Below are positions 10,004 to 19,547 of a DNA stretch of 64,000 bases, one piece after another. The stretch covers positions 1 through 64,000 of the forward strand of contig CALMVI010000048.1 of assembly GCA_937873095.1 (NCBI GenBank), written 5' to 3'. Within the stretch, counting starts at the first letter, position 1; every line of letters starts with the position of its first letter. The notes under the pieces were generated by a model that was given only the letters and a program-made list of their open reading frames with translations, had not been told where the DNA came from and ran no database searches. The position numbers and the translations under genes are program-made. This DNA is from an uncultured Acetobacteraceae bacterium. Its GTDB lineage: Bacteria > Pseudomonadota > Alphaproteobacteria > Acetobacterales > Acetobacteraceae.

Positions 10004-11680
10004 TTACGTAGGCTCCTGAGTCAACCAGCTGCGCATGATGGCGAGACTCTCATCGGGATGCTTTTCGACCATGTCGGACAGCCGGCGCAGCATCGACGCC
10101 CTGAGCTGGCCTTCGACGTTGGCCATCTCAACCATGCTCTCGTCGGTCAGCATGGCCGGCGCCGAACTGCCGGAGCCGCCGCCGAGCCGCCGGGTCTGTG
10201 CCGTGGCGAGGGTGCCGTCGGCGCCGACGAGAAGCGCGCCGCCCGCCTGCAGCTCCTGGGGTGTTACGGACAGGCGGATGGCCATCGGCCTGACGACAAA
10301 GATCAGCGCGAGCAGGACGACCAGCGCCAGTATGGCCGACTGGCCGAGGCCGAGGATGTCGGATTTTTCCAGGCCGATCCCGAGCAGGCCTGCGGCGGGT
10401 GCGGAGCCTGCGTCTTCGGTGGAGGCGAACCGCATCGACACGACCTCGATCTTGTCGCCGCGCTTCTCATCGAAGCCGATGGCGCTCTGCACCAGGCGCC
10501 TGATCCGCGAGAGGTCGTCCGGCGAGCGTTCGGTCCAGGTCGGTTTGCCGTCCCGGCCGATCTGAGTGACGCCGTCGACCATGACCGCGAGCGAGATGTG
10601 GGCGATCTGGGGCTGCTCGTGCACGAGCGTGCGCACGGTCTTGCCGATTTCGTAGTTTGTCGTCTCGTCCTGCTTCTGCTGCTGCGTTCCCGCCTGAGTT
10701 TGCCCGGCATCGGCGTTGGGGAGGTTGTTCTGCACCGAAACGCTCTTATCGGCTTCGGTGCTGTTGCTCTTGTCGGTCGAGGACTGGGTGCTGCGAACGA
10801 CCTGCTGGTCCGGGTTGAACGTCTCGGCCGTTTCGTTGACCTTGTCGAAATTCATCTCCACCGCGGCCTCGGCACGCACACGGCCGGCGCCCAGGCTTTG
10901 CTCCAGCATTTCCTCGACGGCTCGCGACAGCCGCAGCTCCATCGCCCGATGCAGTTCCTCGGCCGTCTGCACGACCGCCTCCTGGCTCGTCGGCTGGCCG
11001 GCGCGGGCAAGCAGGTTGCCCCGGCTGTCGATGATGGCGATGCCCTGTGGCTTCAGGCCAGGAACGGCGGCGGCGACCAGGTTCAGCACCGCCTGCACGC
11101 CCTGCCCGTCCAGCCTGGCCGCGCCTGCCATGGTCAATATGACGCTTGCGCCGGCAGCCTGCGTCTCCCGTGAGAAGGCCTGCCGTTTCGGCAGCACGAG
11201 GTGGACGCGCGCGGCCCTGACGCCCTGCAGCATGCGGATGCTGCGTGCGAGTTCGCCTTCCATGGCGCGGGTTTCGTTGATGTCCTGCTGGAACTGGTTG
11301 GACGTCATCGCGTCGCCGCGGTCGAAAATCTCGTAGCCGATGGAGCCGCCTGACGGGAGGCCGTCCTTGGCGAGCAGCAGCCGGGCGCGCGCCACGTCGG
11401 CCGCCGACACCATGATGCGGTCGCCGCCGCCGAGCTCCTGATGGCCGATATGCGCGCGATCCAGCGCATCGCCGATCTGCGCGGCCTCCCGCAGATCGAG
11501 GTCGCCGTAGAGCAGCGCCTGCTGGGCAGGCGCGCCGCCGTGCAAGGCCAGCAGGCCGAGCATGACCAGCATGCCGAGCCCGACCGCGCCGAGCGCGATC
11601 AGCCGGGCAGCCCCCAGGGCCCGCAATCCATCCAGCACGGGCTTCATCGAGATTGTTGCAGGAACCGCATGACGCACCAT
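10004..11680 (-). CDS. fliF: Flagellar MS-ring protein FliF
   Basis: A 558-residue inner-membrane protein that forms the MS ring on which the motor and export gate are built. It has an N-terminal transmembrane segment (about residues 29-48), periplasmic ring-building motifs ([20 protein letters not shown], then [20 protein letters not shown]), a low-complexity periplasmic region, a second transmembrane segment (about 440-465) and a cytosolic tail that binds FliG. The ATG at 11680 gives 11 extra residues before a second ATG at 11647, and either may be used. A TTAAC half-site, a possible CtrA target, lies 33-37 bases upstream. Confidence 0.96.
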   Translation of the reverse strand: MVRHAVPATISMKPVLDGLRALGAARLIALGAVGLGMLVMLGLLALHGGAPAQQALLYGDLDLREAAQIGDALDRAHIGHQELGGGDRIMVSAADVARARLLLAKDGLPSGGSIGYEIFDRGDAMTSNQFQQDINETRAMEGELARSIRMLQGVRAARVHLVLPKRQAFSRETQAAGASVILTMAGAARLDGQGVQAVLNLVAAAVPGLKPQGIAIIDSRGNLLARAGQPTSQEAVVQTAEELHRAMELRLSRAVEEMLEQSLGAGRVRAEAAVEMNFDKVNETAETFNPDQQVVRSTQSSTDKSNSTEADKSVSVQNNLPNADAGQTQAGTQQQKQDETTNYEIGKTVRTLVHEQPQIAHISLAVMVDGVTQIGRDGKPTWTERSPDDLSRIRRLVQSAIGFDEKRGDKIEVVSMRFASTEDAGSAPAAGLLGIGLEKSDILGLGQSAILALVVLLALIFVVRPMAIRLSVTPQELQAGGALLVGADGTLATAQTRRLGGGSGSSAPAMLTDESMVEMANVEGQLRASMLRRLSDMVEKHPDESLAIMRSWLTQEPT

Positions 11681-11756
11681 TGCGCCGTGCGGCTTTCAGA
11701 GTCGTTAACGGTGGATCGATTCTGCTGGCTGCTCGGGATTGCGCCAGCAGGTGTTG

Positions 11757-11818
11757 AGGAAGGCCAGGGGCGCTGGCCCCGGACCCTGCTGGGTTCGGAG
11801 CCCCCCAGACCCCCAGTA
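11757..11818. repeat. GC-rich hairpin element between flgD and fliF
   Basis: It contains an internal GGGGCGCTGGCCCC palindrome and a run GGAGCCCCCCAGACCCCC like the G/C blocks at 1-128 and 1082-1122. It lies directly after the flgD stop and may end or weaken transcription coming from fliK-flgD. Confidence 0.4.
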
Positions 11819-12541
11819 TCAGGACTGCGTTGCGATCGACTGCACCTTGTCCAGGCCTACCGACAGCGTGCCCATCTGCAGCTCGAGCCCGGACGGGCCG
11901 TTGACCAGACCGGTGGCCGTGCCCACGACGCTGAACGGAACCGCGGAGGTCGAGCCCGCGGCACCGGACTGCAGTGCCACGCCGTAGCTGCCATCGGCCA
12001 CGCTCTGGCCGGCGTCGTTCTGGCCGTTCCACTGCCACGCGTTGCTGCCGGCCTGGGCGGCCAGCGTGACGTTGCGGATGGGGTTGCCGGAAGCGTCGAC
12101 GATGGCGAGCTGCACCGGCTCGGCTGCGGGCGCGTTGAAGGTGATCTCGCCAGAGCCCTTCTGCAACGCGATCTGTCCGGACGAGACCGTGGCCGTGTGG
12201 CCGACGACGGACGCCGATTGCAACACCTCCGCCCCCTGCTGCAGGCCGATGAGCTGCGTCAGGTTGGTGTTGGTGGCGACCGATTGCTGCACCCCGGTGA
12301 ACTGGACGAGTTCCTGCGTGAACTGGTTCGAGTCCATGGGCGAGGTCGGGTCCTGGTTCTGCAGCTGCGTGGTCAGCAGGGTGAGGAACTGGTTGAAATT
12401 GGCGCCGAGTTGCTGGAGCGCGTTCGTGCCGGTGGCGCTGGCGGCCGCGCTGGCGGTGCCCGTGTTGGACGCGGCGATGGCGTTGGCGCGGGCGGCTTGC
12501 TGTGCCGCCTGGGAGACCGTGGACGTGGTGAGGGTGCTCAT
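11819..12541 (-). CDS. flgD: Flagellar hook-capping protein FlgD
   Basis: A 240-residue scaffold that caps the growing hook and is replaced after assembly. The N-terminal signature FNQFLTLLTTQLQNQDPTSP followed by MDSNQFTQELVQFTGVQQS (about 50-85) is diagnostic. The C-terminal half is the tudor/FnIII-like region with WQWNGQNDAGQSVADGSY. It has no signal peptide, as expected for a substrate of the flagellar export machine. It starts 34 bases after the fliK stop, so the two form one transcription unit. Confidence 0.96.
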   Translation of the reverse strand: MSTLTTSTVSQAAQQAARANAIAASNTGTASAAASATGTNALQQLGANFNQFLTLLTTQLQNQDPTSPMDSNQFTQELVQFTGVQQSVATNTNLTQLIGLQQGAEVLQSASVVGHTATVSSGQIALQKGSGEITFNAPAAEPVQLAIVDASGNPIRNVTLAAQAGSNAWQWNGQNDAGQSVADGSYGVALQSGAAGSTSAVPFSVVGTATGLVNGPSGLELQMGTLSVGLDKVQSIATQS

Positions 12542-12575
12542 GGTGATTGCTCCTGCAAGAATGGGCGGCGCACGG

Positions 12576-13823
12576 TCAGGCCGTGATGTTCACGCCGGCG
12601 CGCTGCCACGCGGTGAAGTTCGGATGCGGATCGGGCTCGGCTGGGCCGGTGCCTGACATGGATGCGTCCTGCCAGCCGGCCCCCGCTTCGTGACGACCCT
12701 GGGGCGTGTTCTGCGACCCGCCTTGGGCGGATCCGCCGCCGAAGCCGCTGCCCCCCGCCGGCAAGCCACCGGACCCCGTGTCGGACGCTGCGAGGTGCAG
12801 GACGATGTTGCGCTGCTCGGGCAGGCCAGCCCGGTCCAGCGCCTGGTGAAGGTGACCGAGGTCGGCCTGCAGGCTGCGCAAGGTTTCCGGCCGCTCCACC
12901 GCGACGCTGACGCTGGACAGCCCATCCTGGGTCCGGGTGATGTGAACCTGGACCGAACCCAGTTCTGCGGGGTTGAGCAGGATGCGTATCTGGCTGCTGC
13001 CGTCCGGCGCCGCGGCGAACGCGGCCACCGCGTGCCCCAACTGGGCTGCCGGCGGCGGCGGGTTCGGCGCGTCGACGGTCGGGGAGGCACCGGCCGTCGC
13101 CTGCGCCAAGTCGGGTGAACGGGCGCCGGAACCAGGACCCGGCTCGGCCGGCATGGCCCCCGCCGGCGCTGTCGGCAGGCTCTGCCGAGTGTCGAGGGAG
13201 TCGAGCGGCGCCTGCGTGGAGGCGCGCGCTGCGGACCACGAAGCGGAGTGGTCCTCGGAGGCAGGCCGATGCCCCCTCGCCTTCAGCAGGATCGCGGAGG
13301 GTTCGTCCGCATCGTCGGCGCCATCGTCCTGCTGAGAGTCGGGCGCGAGCGCTGACGACGGCGCGAGCGGCGCGTCGGGGCCGGCGGCGACGCGGGCATC
13401 GCCGCTACCCAGCACGGAGGAGGACGAACCAGCCGCCCCTGCCGTGGGCGCGTTCTCGCCGGCGCGTCCGTTTGCCGTGGGAGCGCGGAGGGTGCGCCCG
13501 GCAGGGCCGGCCGGCGGTGTCGCGGGCAGGAAATCCACAGATATGGAACCGGCCGTCACGGTCTTCCGCGTCGTCTCCGGCTCGTCGGTGTCCGCCTGGC
13601 TGGACGACCTGCCATGCGCGGCGGCTTGCGGTGCCTTCGACGACGAAGGCTGCGGATGGACGGCCGATGGGCCTGCGCTGGCGGCCGGCGGTGGTCCGAC
13701 GGCCTGCCCCTGCGTCAGGGGCGCGAGCAGGCTTGCGAACGCCGTGGTGACAGGCGGCTTGGCGCCGGAGCCGGAGCCGGACACGGGCTGCGGCATGCTG
13801 TCGATGGAAGCTGTGGTCGGCAA
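12576..13823 (-). CDS. fliK: Flagellar hook-length control protein FliK
   Basis: A 415-residue secreted ruler protein. The first ~250 residues are Pro/Ala/Ser-rich and unstructured. The conserved C-terminal Flg_hook domain (about 265-340) includes ILLNPAELGSVQVHITRTQD and ERPETLRSLQADLGHLHQAL, the part that contacts FlhB to switch export specificity. The tail is glycine-rich. Position before flgD supports the call. A second ATG nine residues in is an alternative start. Confidence 0.92.
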   Translation of the reverse strand: MPTTASIDSMPQPVSGSGSGAKPPVTTAFASLLAPLTQGQAVGPPPAASAGPSAVHPQPSSSKAPQAAAHGRSSSQADTDEPETTRKTVTAGSISVDFLPATPPAGPAGRTLRAPTANGRAGENAPTAGAAGSSSSVLGSGDARVAAGPDAPLAPSSALAPDSQQDDGADDADEPSAILLKARGHRPASEDHSASWSAARASTQAPLDSLDTRQSLPTAPAGAMPAEPGPGSGARSPDLAQATAGASPTVDAPNPPPPAAQLGHAVAAFAAAPDGSSQIRILLNPAELGSVQVHITRTQDGLSSVSVAVERPETLRSLQADLGHLHQALDRAGLPEQRNIVLHLAASDTGSGGLPAGGSGFGGGSAQGGSQNTPQGRHEAGAGWQDASMSGTGPAEPDPHPNFTAWQRAGVNITA

Positions 13824-14145
13824 AAGCGCTCGTCCTGATACGGTTCGGGGGCCTGCGCGGCCCTCAGCGGCCCTTGAGCAAAGGGCGGGCCAGAGCGGGC
13901 CGGCTCCGGCGCAGGGTCACGCAAGCAGTGAGAGACCGTTCTGCCGGTCGACGCCCGGCACATCGAGCCCGGCACAAAATGCCGCCCGGCCGGCGACGGG
14001 CTAGGAGTTTTGCGCGTGTGCGGCCCTGCCGGACCAGCGAGGGAGTGGCATGGTTTGTGCTGTCATCTGCGGGCTGTGAGTGATGGCTGTCGGCAACATG
14101 CCTTGGACGGTCGGCAAGTTGGCCGATCGGCCGGCTGCCGGCAGG
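13824..14145. other. Divergent intergenic region between fliK and flgE
   Basis: About 320 bases with promoters expected in both directions. It is GC-rich with several short palindromes (for example GCCGATCGGCCGGC near 14120). I see no gene. The only site with a recognisable pattern is the sigma-54-like element immediately after it. Confidence 0.5.
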
Positions 14146-14161
14146 TGGCAAGCGCATTGAC
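14146..14161 (+). promoter_or_regulatory. Candidate sigma-54 (-24/-12) promoter of flgE
   Basis: TGGCAAG-CGCA-TTGA compares with consensus TGGCACG-N4-TTGC. The spacing is exact, but the C after TTG is A, which weakens the case. The implied start site near 14172 leaves a short leader with the AAGGAGAG ribosome binding site before the flgE ATG at 14190. Hook genes are RpoN/FlbD-dependent in Caulobacter, and flbD is in this island. Confidence 0.35.
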
Positions 14162-14189
14162 ATGCTGCCGATGCAAGGAGAGAGCGTAG

Positions 14190-15479
14190 ATGTCTATTTT
14201 CGGCTCGATGGATACCGCGATCAGCGGCCTCAACGCGCAGGCTGCCGCGTTCAGCAACATCAGCGACAACATGGCGAACAGCCAGACGGTGGGCTTCAAG
14301 TCGGTCGACACCAGCTTCATCGACTACCTGACCACCAGCACTGCCACGCAGAACCAGTCGGGCAGCGTTGCGACGCGGCCGGATTATCAAAACGACGTGC
14401 AGGGCACGATTCAGCAAAGTTCGGACCCGCTCGCCATGGCGATCAGCGGGCAGGGTTTTTTCTCGGTCTCCGAACAAGCCGGCGTGTCGTCGACCGGAAC
14501 GCCGCAATTTTCCGCCCAGCAATACTATACGCGGGCTGGCGACTTCACGCCGAACAGCAACGGTTACCTCGTCAACAGCGCAGGCGAGTATCTCAACGGC
14601 TGGGCCGTCGATCCGACAACGGGCTCGGTGAACACGGGAACCCTGGTTCCGATACAGATCGGGGAGTCACAATCTCCTCCCGTGCCGACCACCGCCGTCT
14701 CGTTGATCGCCAACGTTCCCGCGGTACCGTCGGCCACGAGCAATCTCTCGTCGGAGACCGACATCTACGACACCGCCGGCAACGCGCATCAGCTGCAAAC
14801 CAGTTGGGCGCAAACCTCTCCGGACAATTGGACCCTGACGCTCAGCTCGCCAGACAACGTGGCCGGCGGAGGCACCACGATCGGCTCTGTCGCGGTCGCG
14901 TTCAACCCGAACGGCACGTTGGCGTCGCTCGGCTCGGCCAGCGGCGCGCTCACCGTGACGGGGACGCCGACCGCGGGGGCGGTGCAGATCTCCCCCGATT
15001 ACGGGACCGGCGCGGAACCCATCACCGTATCGCTTGGAACGTTCGGGGCGGCGGACGGGGTGACGCAGTTTGCCGGCACCGACTACGCCGCGACCGGCAC
15101 GACGCAGAACGGGGCGGCGGCGGGCAGCTTCACCAACGTGACTGTGGACACGGACGGAAACGTGGCTGCGCAGTACAGCAACGGCAAGAGCGTCACCCTG
15201 GCGGAGGTGCCGGTGACGACGTTTGCCGATGCCGATGCGTTGCAGCGGCAGGACGGCCAGGCGTTCACCGTCTCCGCAAGTTCGGGCGGGCCGCAGACGC
15301 AACATTTTGGCCAGAACGGAGCAGGCGGATTGGTGGTTGGATCGACCGAGGCGAGCAACGTCGACATCGCGTCCCAGCTTTCGCAGCTCATCGTGGCCCA
15401 GCAGGCTTACGGGGCCAACGCGAAAGTGATCACCACCGCAAACGAATTATTAACCACAACGCTGAATATGAAACAGTAG
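14190..15479 (+). CDS. flgE: Flagellar hook protein FlgE
   Basis: A 429-residue hook subunit. The rod/hook family N-terminus is clear: FGSMDTAISGLNAQAAAFSN followed by ISDNMANSQTVGFKSVDTSF. DPLAMAISGQGFFSV begins the FlgE domain near residue 80. The C-terminus has SNVDIASQLSQLIVAQQAYG and ends with TANELLTTTLNMKQ. The ends form the coiled core and the middle the surface domains. The AAGGAGAGAG Shine-Dalgarno sequence is strong. It is the first gene of flgE-flgK-flgL-flbT. Confidence 0.97.
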   Translation: MSIFGSMDTAISGLNAQAAAFSNISDNMANSQTVGFKSVDTSFIDYLTTSTATQNQSGSVATRPDYQNDVQGTIQQSSDPLAMAISGQGFFSVSEQAGVSSTGTPQFSAQQYYTRAGDFTPNSNGYLVNSAGEYLNGWAVDPTTGSVNTGTLVPIQIGESQSPPVPTTAVSLIANVPAVPSATSNLSSETDIYDTAGNAHQLQTSWAQTSPDNWTLTLSSPDNVAGGGTTIGSVAVAFNPNGTLASLGSASGALTVTGTPTAGAVQISPDYGTGAEPITVSLGTFGAADGVTQFAGTDYAATGTTQNGAAAGSFTNVTVDTDGNVAAQYSNGKSVTLAEVPVTTFADADALQRQDGQAFTVSASSGGPQTQHFGQNGAGGLVVGSTEASNVDIASQLSQLIVAQQAYGANAKVITTANELLTTTLNMKQ

Positions 15480-15503
15480 CGCGGGAGAGCGGGAGGGCGG
15501 CGC

Positions 15504-17024
15504 ATGGGCCTGGATGGGGCGTTGGGGATTGCGTCGGGCGGGCTGGCCAACATCGGACTTGGCCTGGGCGTCATATCGCAGAACGTCGCCAACGCGTCGA
15601 CACCGCAATACGCAGTCGAGAGCGCGTCGCAGCAGAGCCTGTCCGCGTCCGGCCAGGAGTTCGGCGTTCGGTCCGGTGTCGTCCTGAGGGCGACGGATGC
15701 GGGGTTGCAATCGCAGCTGCTGGGCGAGGTGTCGCAGAACTCAGCGGCTGCCACGACAGCGAGCGCGTTGTCCGCCCTGCAGCCGGTGCTTGGCACCGTG
15801 GGGGGCGGAAACGACCTTGGCAGCCAGCTCAGCGCGCTTCAGTCCGCGTTCTCCACCCTGCTCGGGGATCCCGGCAACGCCACGCAGCAGACCGCCGTCG
15901 TTGACGGTGCTGCCACCTTGGCGCAGGGCATCAACGCCCTGGCGCAAAGCTACACGCAGGCGCGCCAGACCGCCCAGGACGGGCTGGTGACGGACGTGCA
16001 GCAGCTCGACAGCAGCCTGACCACGGTCGGAACGCTCAGCGCACAGATCGTCAGCCTGCGCGCGCAGGGCATGAGCACGGCCGACCTGGAAAACCAGCGT
16101 GACCAGGCGGAGAACGCGATCTCGCAACTGGTGGACGCGCGCTTCATCAACCAACCGAACGGCGACGTGACGGTGCTGACGGTCGGCGGCGTGCAGCTTC
16201 CGACCACCGGCACGCTGCAGCCCTCGCTGTCGGCCGCCACGGCCGGCACGACCGCCAGCTATCCGGGCGGCGGCTTGCCCGGCATCATGCTGGGCAACCT
16301 TGACGTGACGTCTCAGTTCACCGGCGGCAGCATCGGCGCGGGCCTGACGCTGCGCGATACGACTTTGCCGACGTACCAGGCCAGTCTCGACGAGTTCGCC
16401 CACGCGCTGTCGACCCGGTTTGCCGACCAGGGGCTCACTTTGTTCAGCAACGCCGCGGGCGTGGTGCCGCCAAGCGTCGGGCCGGCGCCGCAGGATGGCT
16501 ATGTCGGCTACAGCAGCGCCGTCCAGGTCAACCCGGCAGTGACGGCCAACCCGGCGCTTGTCAGGGACGGCACCCAGGCCGTTGCCGGCAGCCCAGGGGG
16601 CGCCAGCGCGTTCACCCCCAATTCTTCGGGTCTGACCGGGTTCTCCACGCTGATCAGCCGGGTGCTCGACTACACTCTTGGCGACCAGGCGCAGGCCGGG
16701 GTGCCGCAGGTTCCGATCGCGACGACCGGGCTGGGCGTGTCGGGAACGTTGTCGGGCAGTTTCGGCGCGCAGGCGACGTTGGGTGATTACGCCAACGGCC
16801 TGACTGCCTCGCAGGCGGCTGACAGCGCGGACGCGACGTCGCTCTCGGGAGACACCCAGGGCGTGCTGAGTTCGCTGCAAGGCAAGATGACCGCCCAGAC
16901 CGGCGTCAGCATGGACGCCGAACTTGGCCAGATGGTGGCGTTGCAGAATGCATACGGCGCCAATGCGAAAGTCATCAGCGCGGTCGAGGCAATGTATACC
17001 GACGTCCTAGCGATGGTGACTTGA
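15504..17024 (+). CDS. flgK: Flagellar hook-associated protein 1 FlgK
   Basis: A 506-residue hook-filament junction protein. The N-terminus GLDGALGIASGGLANIGLGL and VISQNVANASTPQYAV is the rod/hook/junction motif. The C-terminus has TGVSMDAELGQMVALQNAYG and ANAKVISAVEAMYTDVLAM. The middle (about 190-400) is the variable surface domain. It starts 24 bases after flgE and ends one base before flgL. Confidence 0.96.
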   Translation: MGLDGALGIASGGLANIGLGLGVISQNVANASTPQYAVESASQQSLSASGQEFGVRSGVVLRATDAGLQSQLLGEVSQNSAAATTASALSALQPVLGTVGGGNDLGSQLSALQSAFSTLLGDPGNATQQTAVVDGAATLAQGINALAQSYTQARQTAQDGLVTDVQQLDSSLTTVGTLSAQIVSLRAQGMSTADLENQRDQAENAISQLVDARFINQPNGDVTVLTVGGVQLPTTGTLQPSLSAATAGTTASYPGGGLPGIMLGNLDVTSQFTGGSIGAGLTLRDTTLPTYQASLDEFAHALSTRFADQGLTLFSNAAGVVPPSVGPAPQDGYVGYSSAVQVNPAVTANPALVRDGTQAVAGSPGGASAFTPNSSGLTGFSTLISRVLDYTLGDQAQAGVPQVPIATTGLGVSGTLSGSFGAQATLGDYANGLTASQAADSADATSLSGDTQGVLSSLQGKMTAQTGVSMDAELGQMVALQNAYGANAKVISAVEAMYTDVLAMVT

Positions 17025-17025
17025 C

Positions 17026-18087
17026 ATGATCGGCAGCGTCGCCTCCAGCGCCCTGAGCGCCCTCGACAACGCAGTGTACAACGTCGGTCTGACGCAGGGC
17101 AGCATCAACACGCTCGAGGCACAGGGCTCGAGCGGACTGATCTCTTCGGAGTTTGCCGGGCTGGGTGGCGGCGCACGCGCGGCGCTCGACCTCGGCGGCC
17201 AACTGGCGCTCAACGCCACGGCCCAGGCCAATGCCGCGCAGGCGGCCGACGTGAACCAGGTGACGCAAACCGCGCTTGGCCAGATCCAGACGCTCGTGTC
17301 CGGGGTGAGCAATCAGTTGTTGGAGCCGACGGCGCAGACGCCGGTGGGGCTGGGCACGCTGGCCGCGAGCGCACGCGACATACTGGGGCAGGTTGCCGGC
17401 CTGCTCGACACCAAAGTGGGCCAGGTTTACGTGTTTGCGGGACAGGACAGCCGGACGCCGCCGATCCCGGACCCGTCGAACATCTCCCAGTCGGCGTTCT
17501 ATGCCGCAATCCAGGCCGCGGTGGCCAACCTTCCGACAGCCGGTGCCGCCGCCGTGCAAGCGCAGCTCCTGGCGGTTGCGGCGCCTGGGGCGACCTCACC
17601 GTTTTCCGCATCGTTGGAGGCGTCCAATCAGGCCGGCGTGGCTGACCTGGGGGGCCAGACCGTCCAGCTCGGGGTGCTGGCGGACCAGAACACCGACGCC
17701 GTCTCGGCCGGCACCGGGTCGACCAGCACCGGCTCGTACATGCGGGATGTGCTGATGGCACTCTCCACGCTCGGATCGCTGGGGACGGCAGACCCTCAAA
17801 GCGCGCCGGTGCAAGCGCTGCTCAATTCGGTTCATACGACGTTGAGCGGCGCGGACGACGCGTTGAACACCGACATCGGCGGCCTTGGGGCGCGGCAGAG
17901 CGCGATAACGGCGGCGCAATCCGAGCTGACATCGACCGCGTCGGCGTTGACGACCCAGGTGGGCGCTGCCGAGGATGCCGATCCGACGGAGGTTGCAACA
18001 AAGCTGGCGAATGCTCAGACGCAGCTTCAGGCGTCATACAAGATCATCTCCAGCCTATCGGAGCTCTCGCTGGCCAAGTTCCTGTAA
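17026..18087 (+). CDS. flgL: Flagellar hook-associated protein 3 FlgL
   Basis: A 353-residue second junction protein. The flagellin-like N-terminal helix (ALDNAVYNVGLTQGSINTLE) and C-terminal helix (LANAQTQLQASYKIISSLSE) are present, with LDTKVGQVYVFAGQDSRTPP in the middle, a FlgL mark. It starts one base after the flgK stop (TTGACATG arrangement), so translation is coupled. It is shorter in the surface domain than enteric FlgL, typical for alphaproteobacteria. Confidence 0.95.
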   Translation: MIGSVASSALSALDNAVYNVGLTQGSINTLEAQGSSGLISSEFAGLGGGARAALDLGGQLALNATAQANAAQAADVNQVTQTALGQIQTLVSGVSNQLLEPTAQTPVGLGTLAASARDILGQVAGLLDTKVGQVYVFAGQDSRTPPIPDPSNISQSAFYAAIQAAVANLPTAGAAAVQAQLLAVAAPGATSPFSASLEASNQAGVADLGGQTVQLGVLADQNTDAVSAGTGSTSTGSYMRDVLMALSTLGSLGTADPQSAPVQALLNSVHTTLSGADDALNTDIGGLGARQSAITAAQSELTSTASALTTQVGAAEDADPTEVATKLANAQTQLQASYKIISSLSELSLAKFL

Positions 18088-18205
18088 AGGTTCCGGTGGT
18101 CCGGGGCCTTCGCCTGGCCGCGCCTTTAAGCTTGCGTCAACGAAGCCATGGCACTCTGAGGCTGTCGGCAAAACCGCCGACGTGAAAAGCCAGAAGGGTT
18201 GCACC

Positions 18206-18646
18206 ATGTCGAACCTCGTTCTCGAATTGCGTCAAGGCGACATGATGGTCGTCAACGGCGCCGCGATACGCTTCCGCAGCCGCACGCGCATCGAATTGAC
18301 GGCGCATGCGCGTTTTCTGTTCGGCCGGCAGATCATGGGGCCCAGCGAAGCTGACACGCCCGCCAGGCGCATCTATTACGCGCTTCAGATGGCCTATATC
18401 GGCGACGAAGACGAGCGCCGTGCCGGGCTGGCCGATGCTGTCGCATTGATCGAAGAGTTCAAGGAAGCCACGACATCGCCCTCGGCCGTGGCCATTCTCG
18501 ATGGGGCGCTGGCGCTGGCGCGCGCGGATCAATACTACAAGGCGCTTCGTCTTGCCCGCCGCGTGGTCCGCCACGAGGACTCCGTGCTTGGCCGCGCTCC
18601 GTCATGCAAACAGGGAGAGGGTGTTGGCGGAGGTGCTGCCGCTTGA
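18206..18646 (+). CDS. flbT: Flagellin mRNA regulator FlbT
   Basis: A 146-residue FlbT. In Caulobacter FlbT binds the 5' leader of flagellin mRNA and promotes its decay until the hook is complete. The family core is visible: LELRQGDMMVVNGAAIRFRS, LTAHARFLFGRQIMGPSEAD, TPARRIYYALQMAYIGDEDE. I chose the ATG at 18206, which starts the conserved sequence; an upstream extension in the same frame lacks similarity. The last 45 bases overlap, tail to tail, with the DUF1217 gene on the other strand, and the glycine/alanine-rich C-terminus there is not part of the family core. Confidence 0.94.
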   Translation: MSNLVLELRQGDMMVVNGAAIRFRSRTRIELTAHARFLFGRQIMGPSEADTPARRIYYALQMAYIGDEDERRAGLADAVALIEEFKEATTSPSAVAILDGALALARADQYYKALRLARRVVRHEDSVLGRAPSCKQGEGVGGGAAA

Positions 18647-19435
18647 GCCGCTTGACGTTGGATCGAGCAGGCTGAGCACCGAGTCGCCGGAGGTGTCGGC
18701 TCCGTCGTCGAACAGGGAGGCAACGGTGCCGGACGCAGGACCCGCATCTGCCGTCGACTGCTGACTGACGAGGTATTGTTCGGCGTACTGCTTCACCTTG
18801 GCCGGGTTCTGGAAGTCGGACAGGTTGAGCTTGCCTTGCAGGATTTTGGTCTGCTGATCGAAATCAAGCTCCTGAAAGTTCTGCAGCGGCAGGCCAAGGG
18901 TAGTTACCACGACGTTAAGCAGGTTGGGGTCGGATTGCACGGCGGCGACCGACGTGAGCGTGCTGGCCTGGCGGGTGAACTGGAGTGCGGCGGCAAGCCC
19001 GGGCGACTGCGTGTCGGCCGTCTTTTCGAAGACGTTGGTCGTGAACGAGGCAGCGATCTGCGCCACCCCCGACGCGGTCGAGAACGGGGGCGGGTTCCAG
19101 TTCGACATGGCCTTGGCGAACAGTAGGAACTTGGTGTTCCCGATGGTCTGCGCCAGAGACGTTTTCGACGTCGGGTCTTGGGTGAGCAGTTTTTGGATGA
19201 TGGCGGTCTGACCGATGCTGTCTTGCATCCCGAACGCACCCAGGACGACGCTGAGCGCCTTGTAGTCTTTGAGCAACGCTGCGGGCGTGGTGATTGAGGG
19301 TGCGACTTTGGTGAAGTAGGCGAGTTCCGCGCTTGAGAGAGGGTTTGTCTTCAGCGAGGCGTTGGCGTATTTTGTTTCCTGCCCCGCATAGCTCAGGTAG
19401 AGCGGTATGGGTTGCAGACCGGTGACTCCGCTCAT
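18602..19435 (-). CDS. DUF1217 flagellar-associated protein
   Basis: A 277-residue protein with the DUF1217 pattern seen in alphaproteobacterial flagellar clusters: QETKYANASLKTNPLSSAEL, YFTKVAPSITTPAALLKDYK, LSVVLGAFGMQDSIGQTAII, KLLTQDPTSKTSLAQTIGNT and LLNVVVTTLGLPLQNFQEL. DUF1217 proteins are thought to belong to the flagellar system, but their role is not established. It has no signal peptide. The C-terminal ~45 residues are Ser/Gly/Asp-rich. It sits alone on the minus strand between flbT and flagellin; its promoter shares the 112-bp gap with the flagellin promoter. Confidence 0.85.
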   Translation of the reverse strand: MSGVTGLQPIPLYLSYAGQETKYANASLKTNPLSSAELAYFTKVAPSITTPAALLKDYKALSVVLGAFGMQDSIGQTAIIQKLLTQDPTSKTSLAQTIGNTKFLLFAKAMSNWNPPPFSTASGVAQIAASFTTNVFEKTADTQSPGLAAALQFTRQASTLTSVAAVQSDPNLLNVVVTTLGLPLQNFQELDFDQQTKILQGKLNLSDFQNPAKVKQYAEQYLVSQQSTADAGPASGTVASLFDDGADTSGDSVLSLLDPTSSGSSGSTSANTLSLFA

Positions 19436-19479
19436 GACGCTTGCTCGCTCAGGTGTTCCTGCAATTTAGACGGTCGGCC

Positions 19480-19508
19480 TAAACGAAGCCTTAAGCCTTT
19501 GCCGGTAA
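19480..19508 (+). promoter_or_regulatory. Candidate flagellin promoter/CtrA-like site
   Basis: TAAA-N7-TTAA (19480-19494) is one mismatch from the CtrA box TTAA-N7-TTAA. GCCGGTAA (19501-19508) resembles a sigma-28 -10 element (GCCGATAA), although the spacing to TAAA is 17 instead of 15. The two readings overlap. The site is 40-68 bases before the flagellin ATG, in one of the few AT-rich spots. Confidence 0.3.
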
Positions 19509-19547
19509 TACCTGCCTGGTCGAAAACTCTGATCGGGAAAAAACCCA

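Noticed and set aside
11640-11760. CtrA full site upstream of fliF
   Set aside because: Only one TTAAC half-site is present at the expected place; no second TTAA at 7-base spacing.
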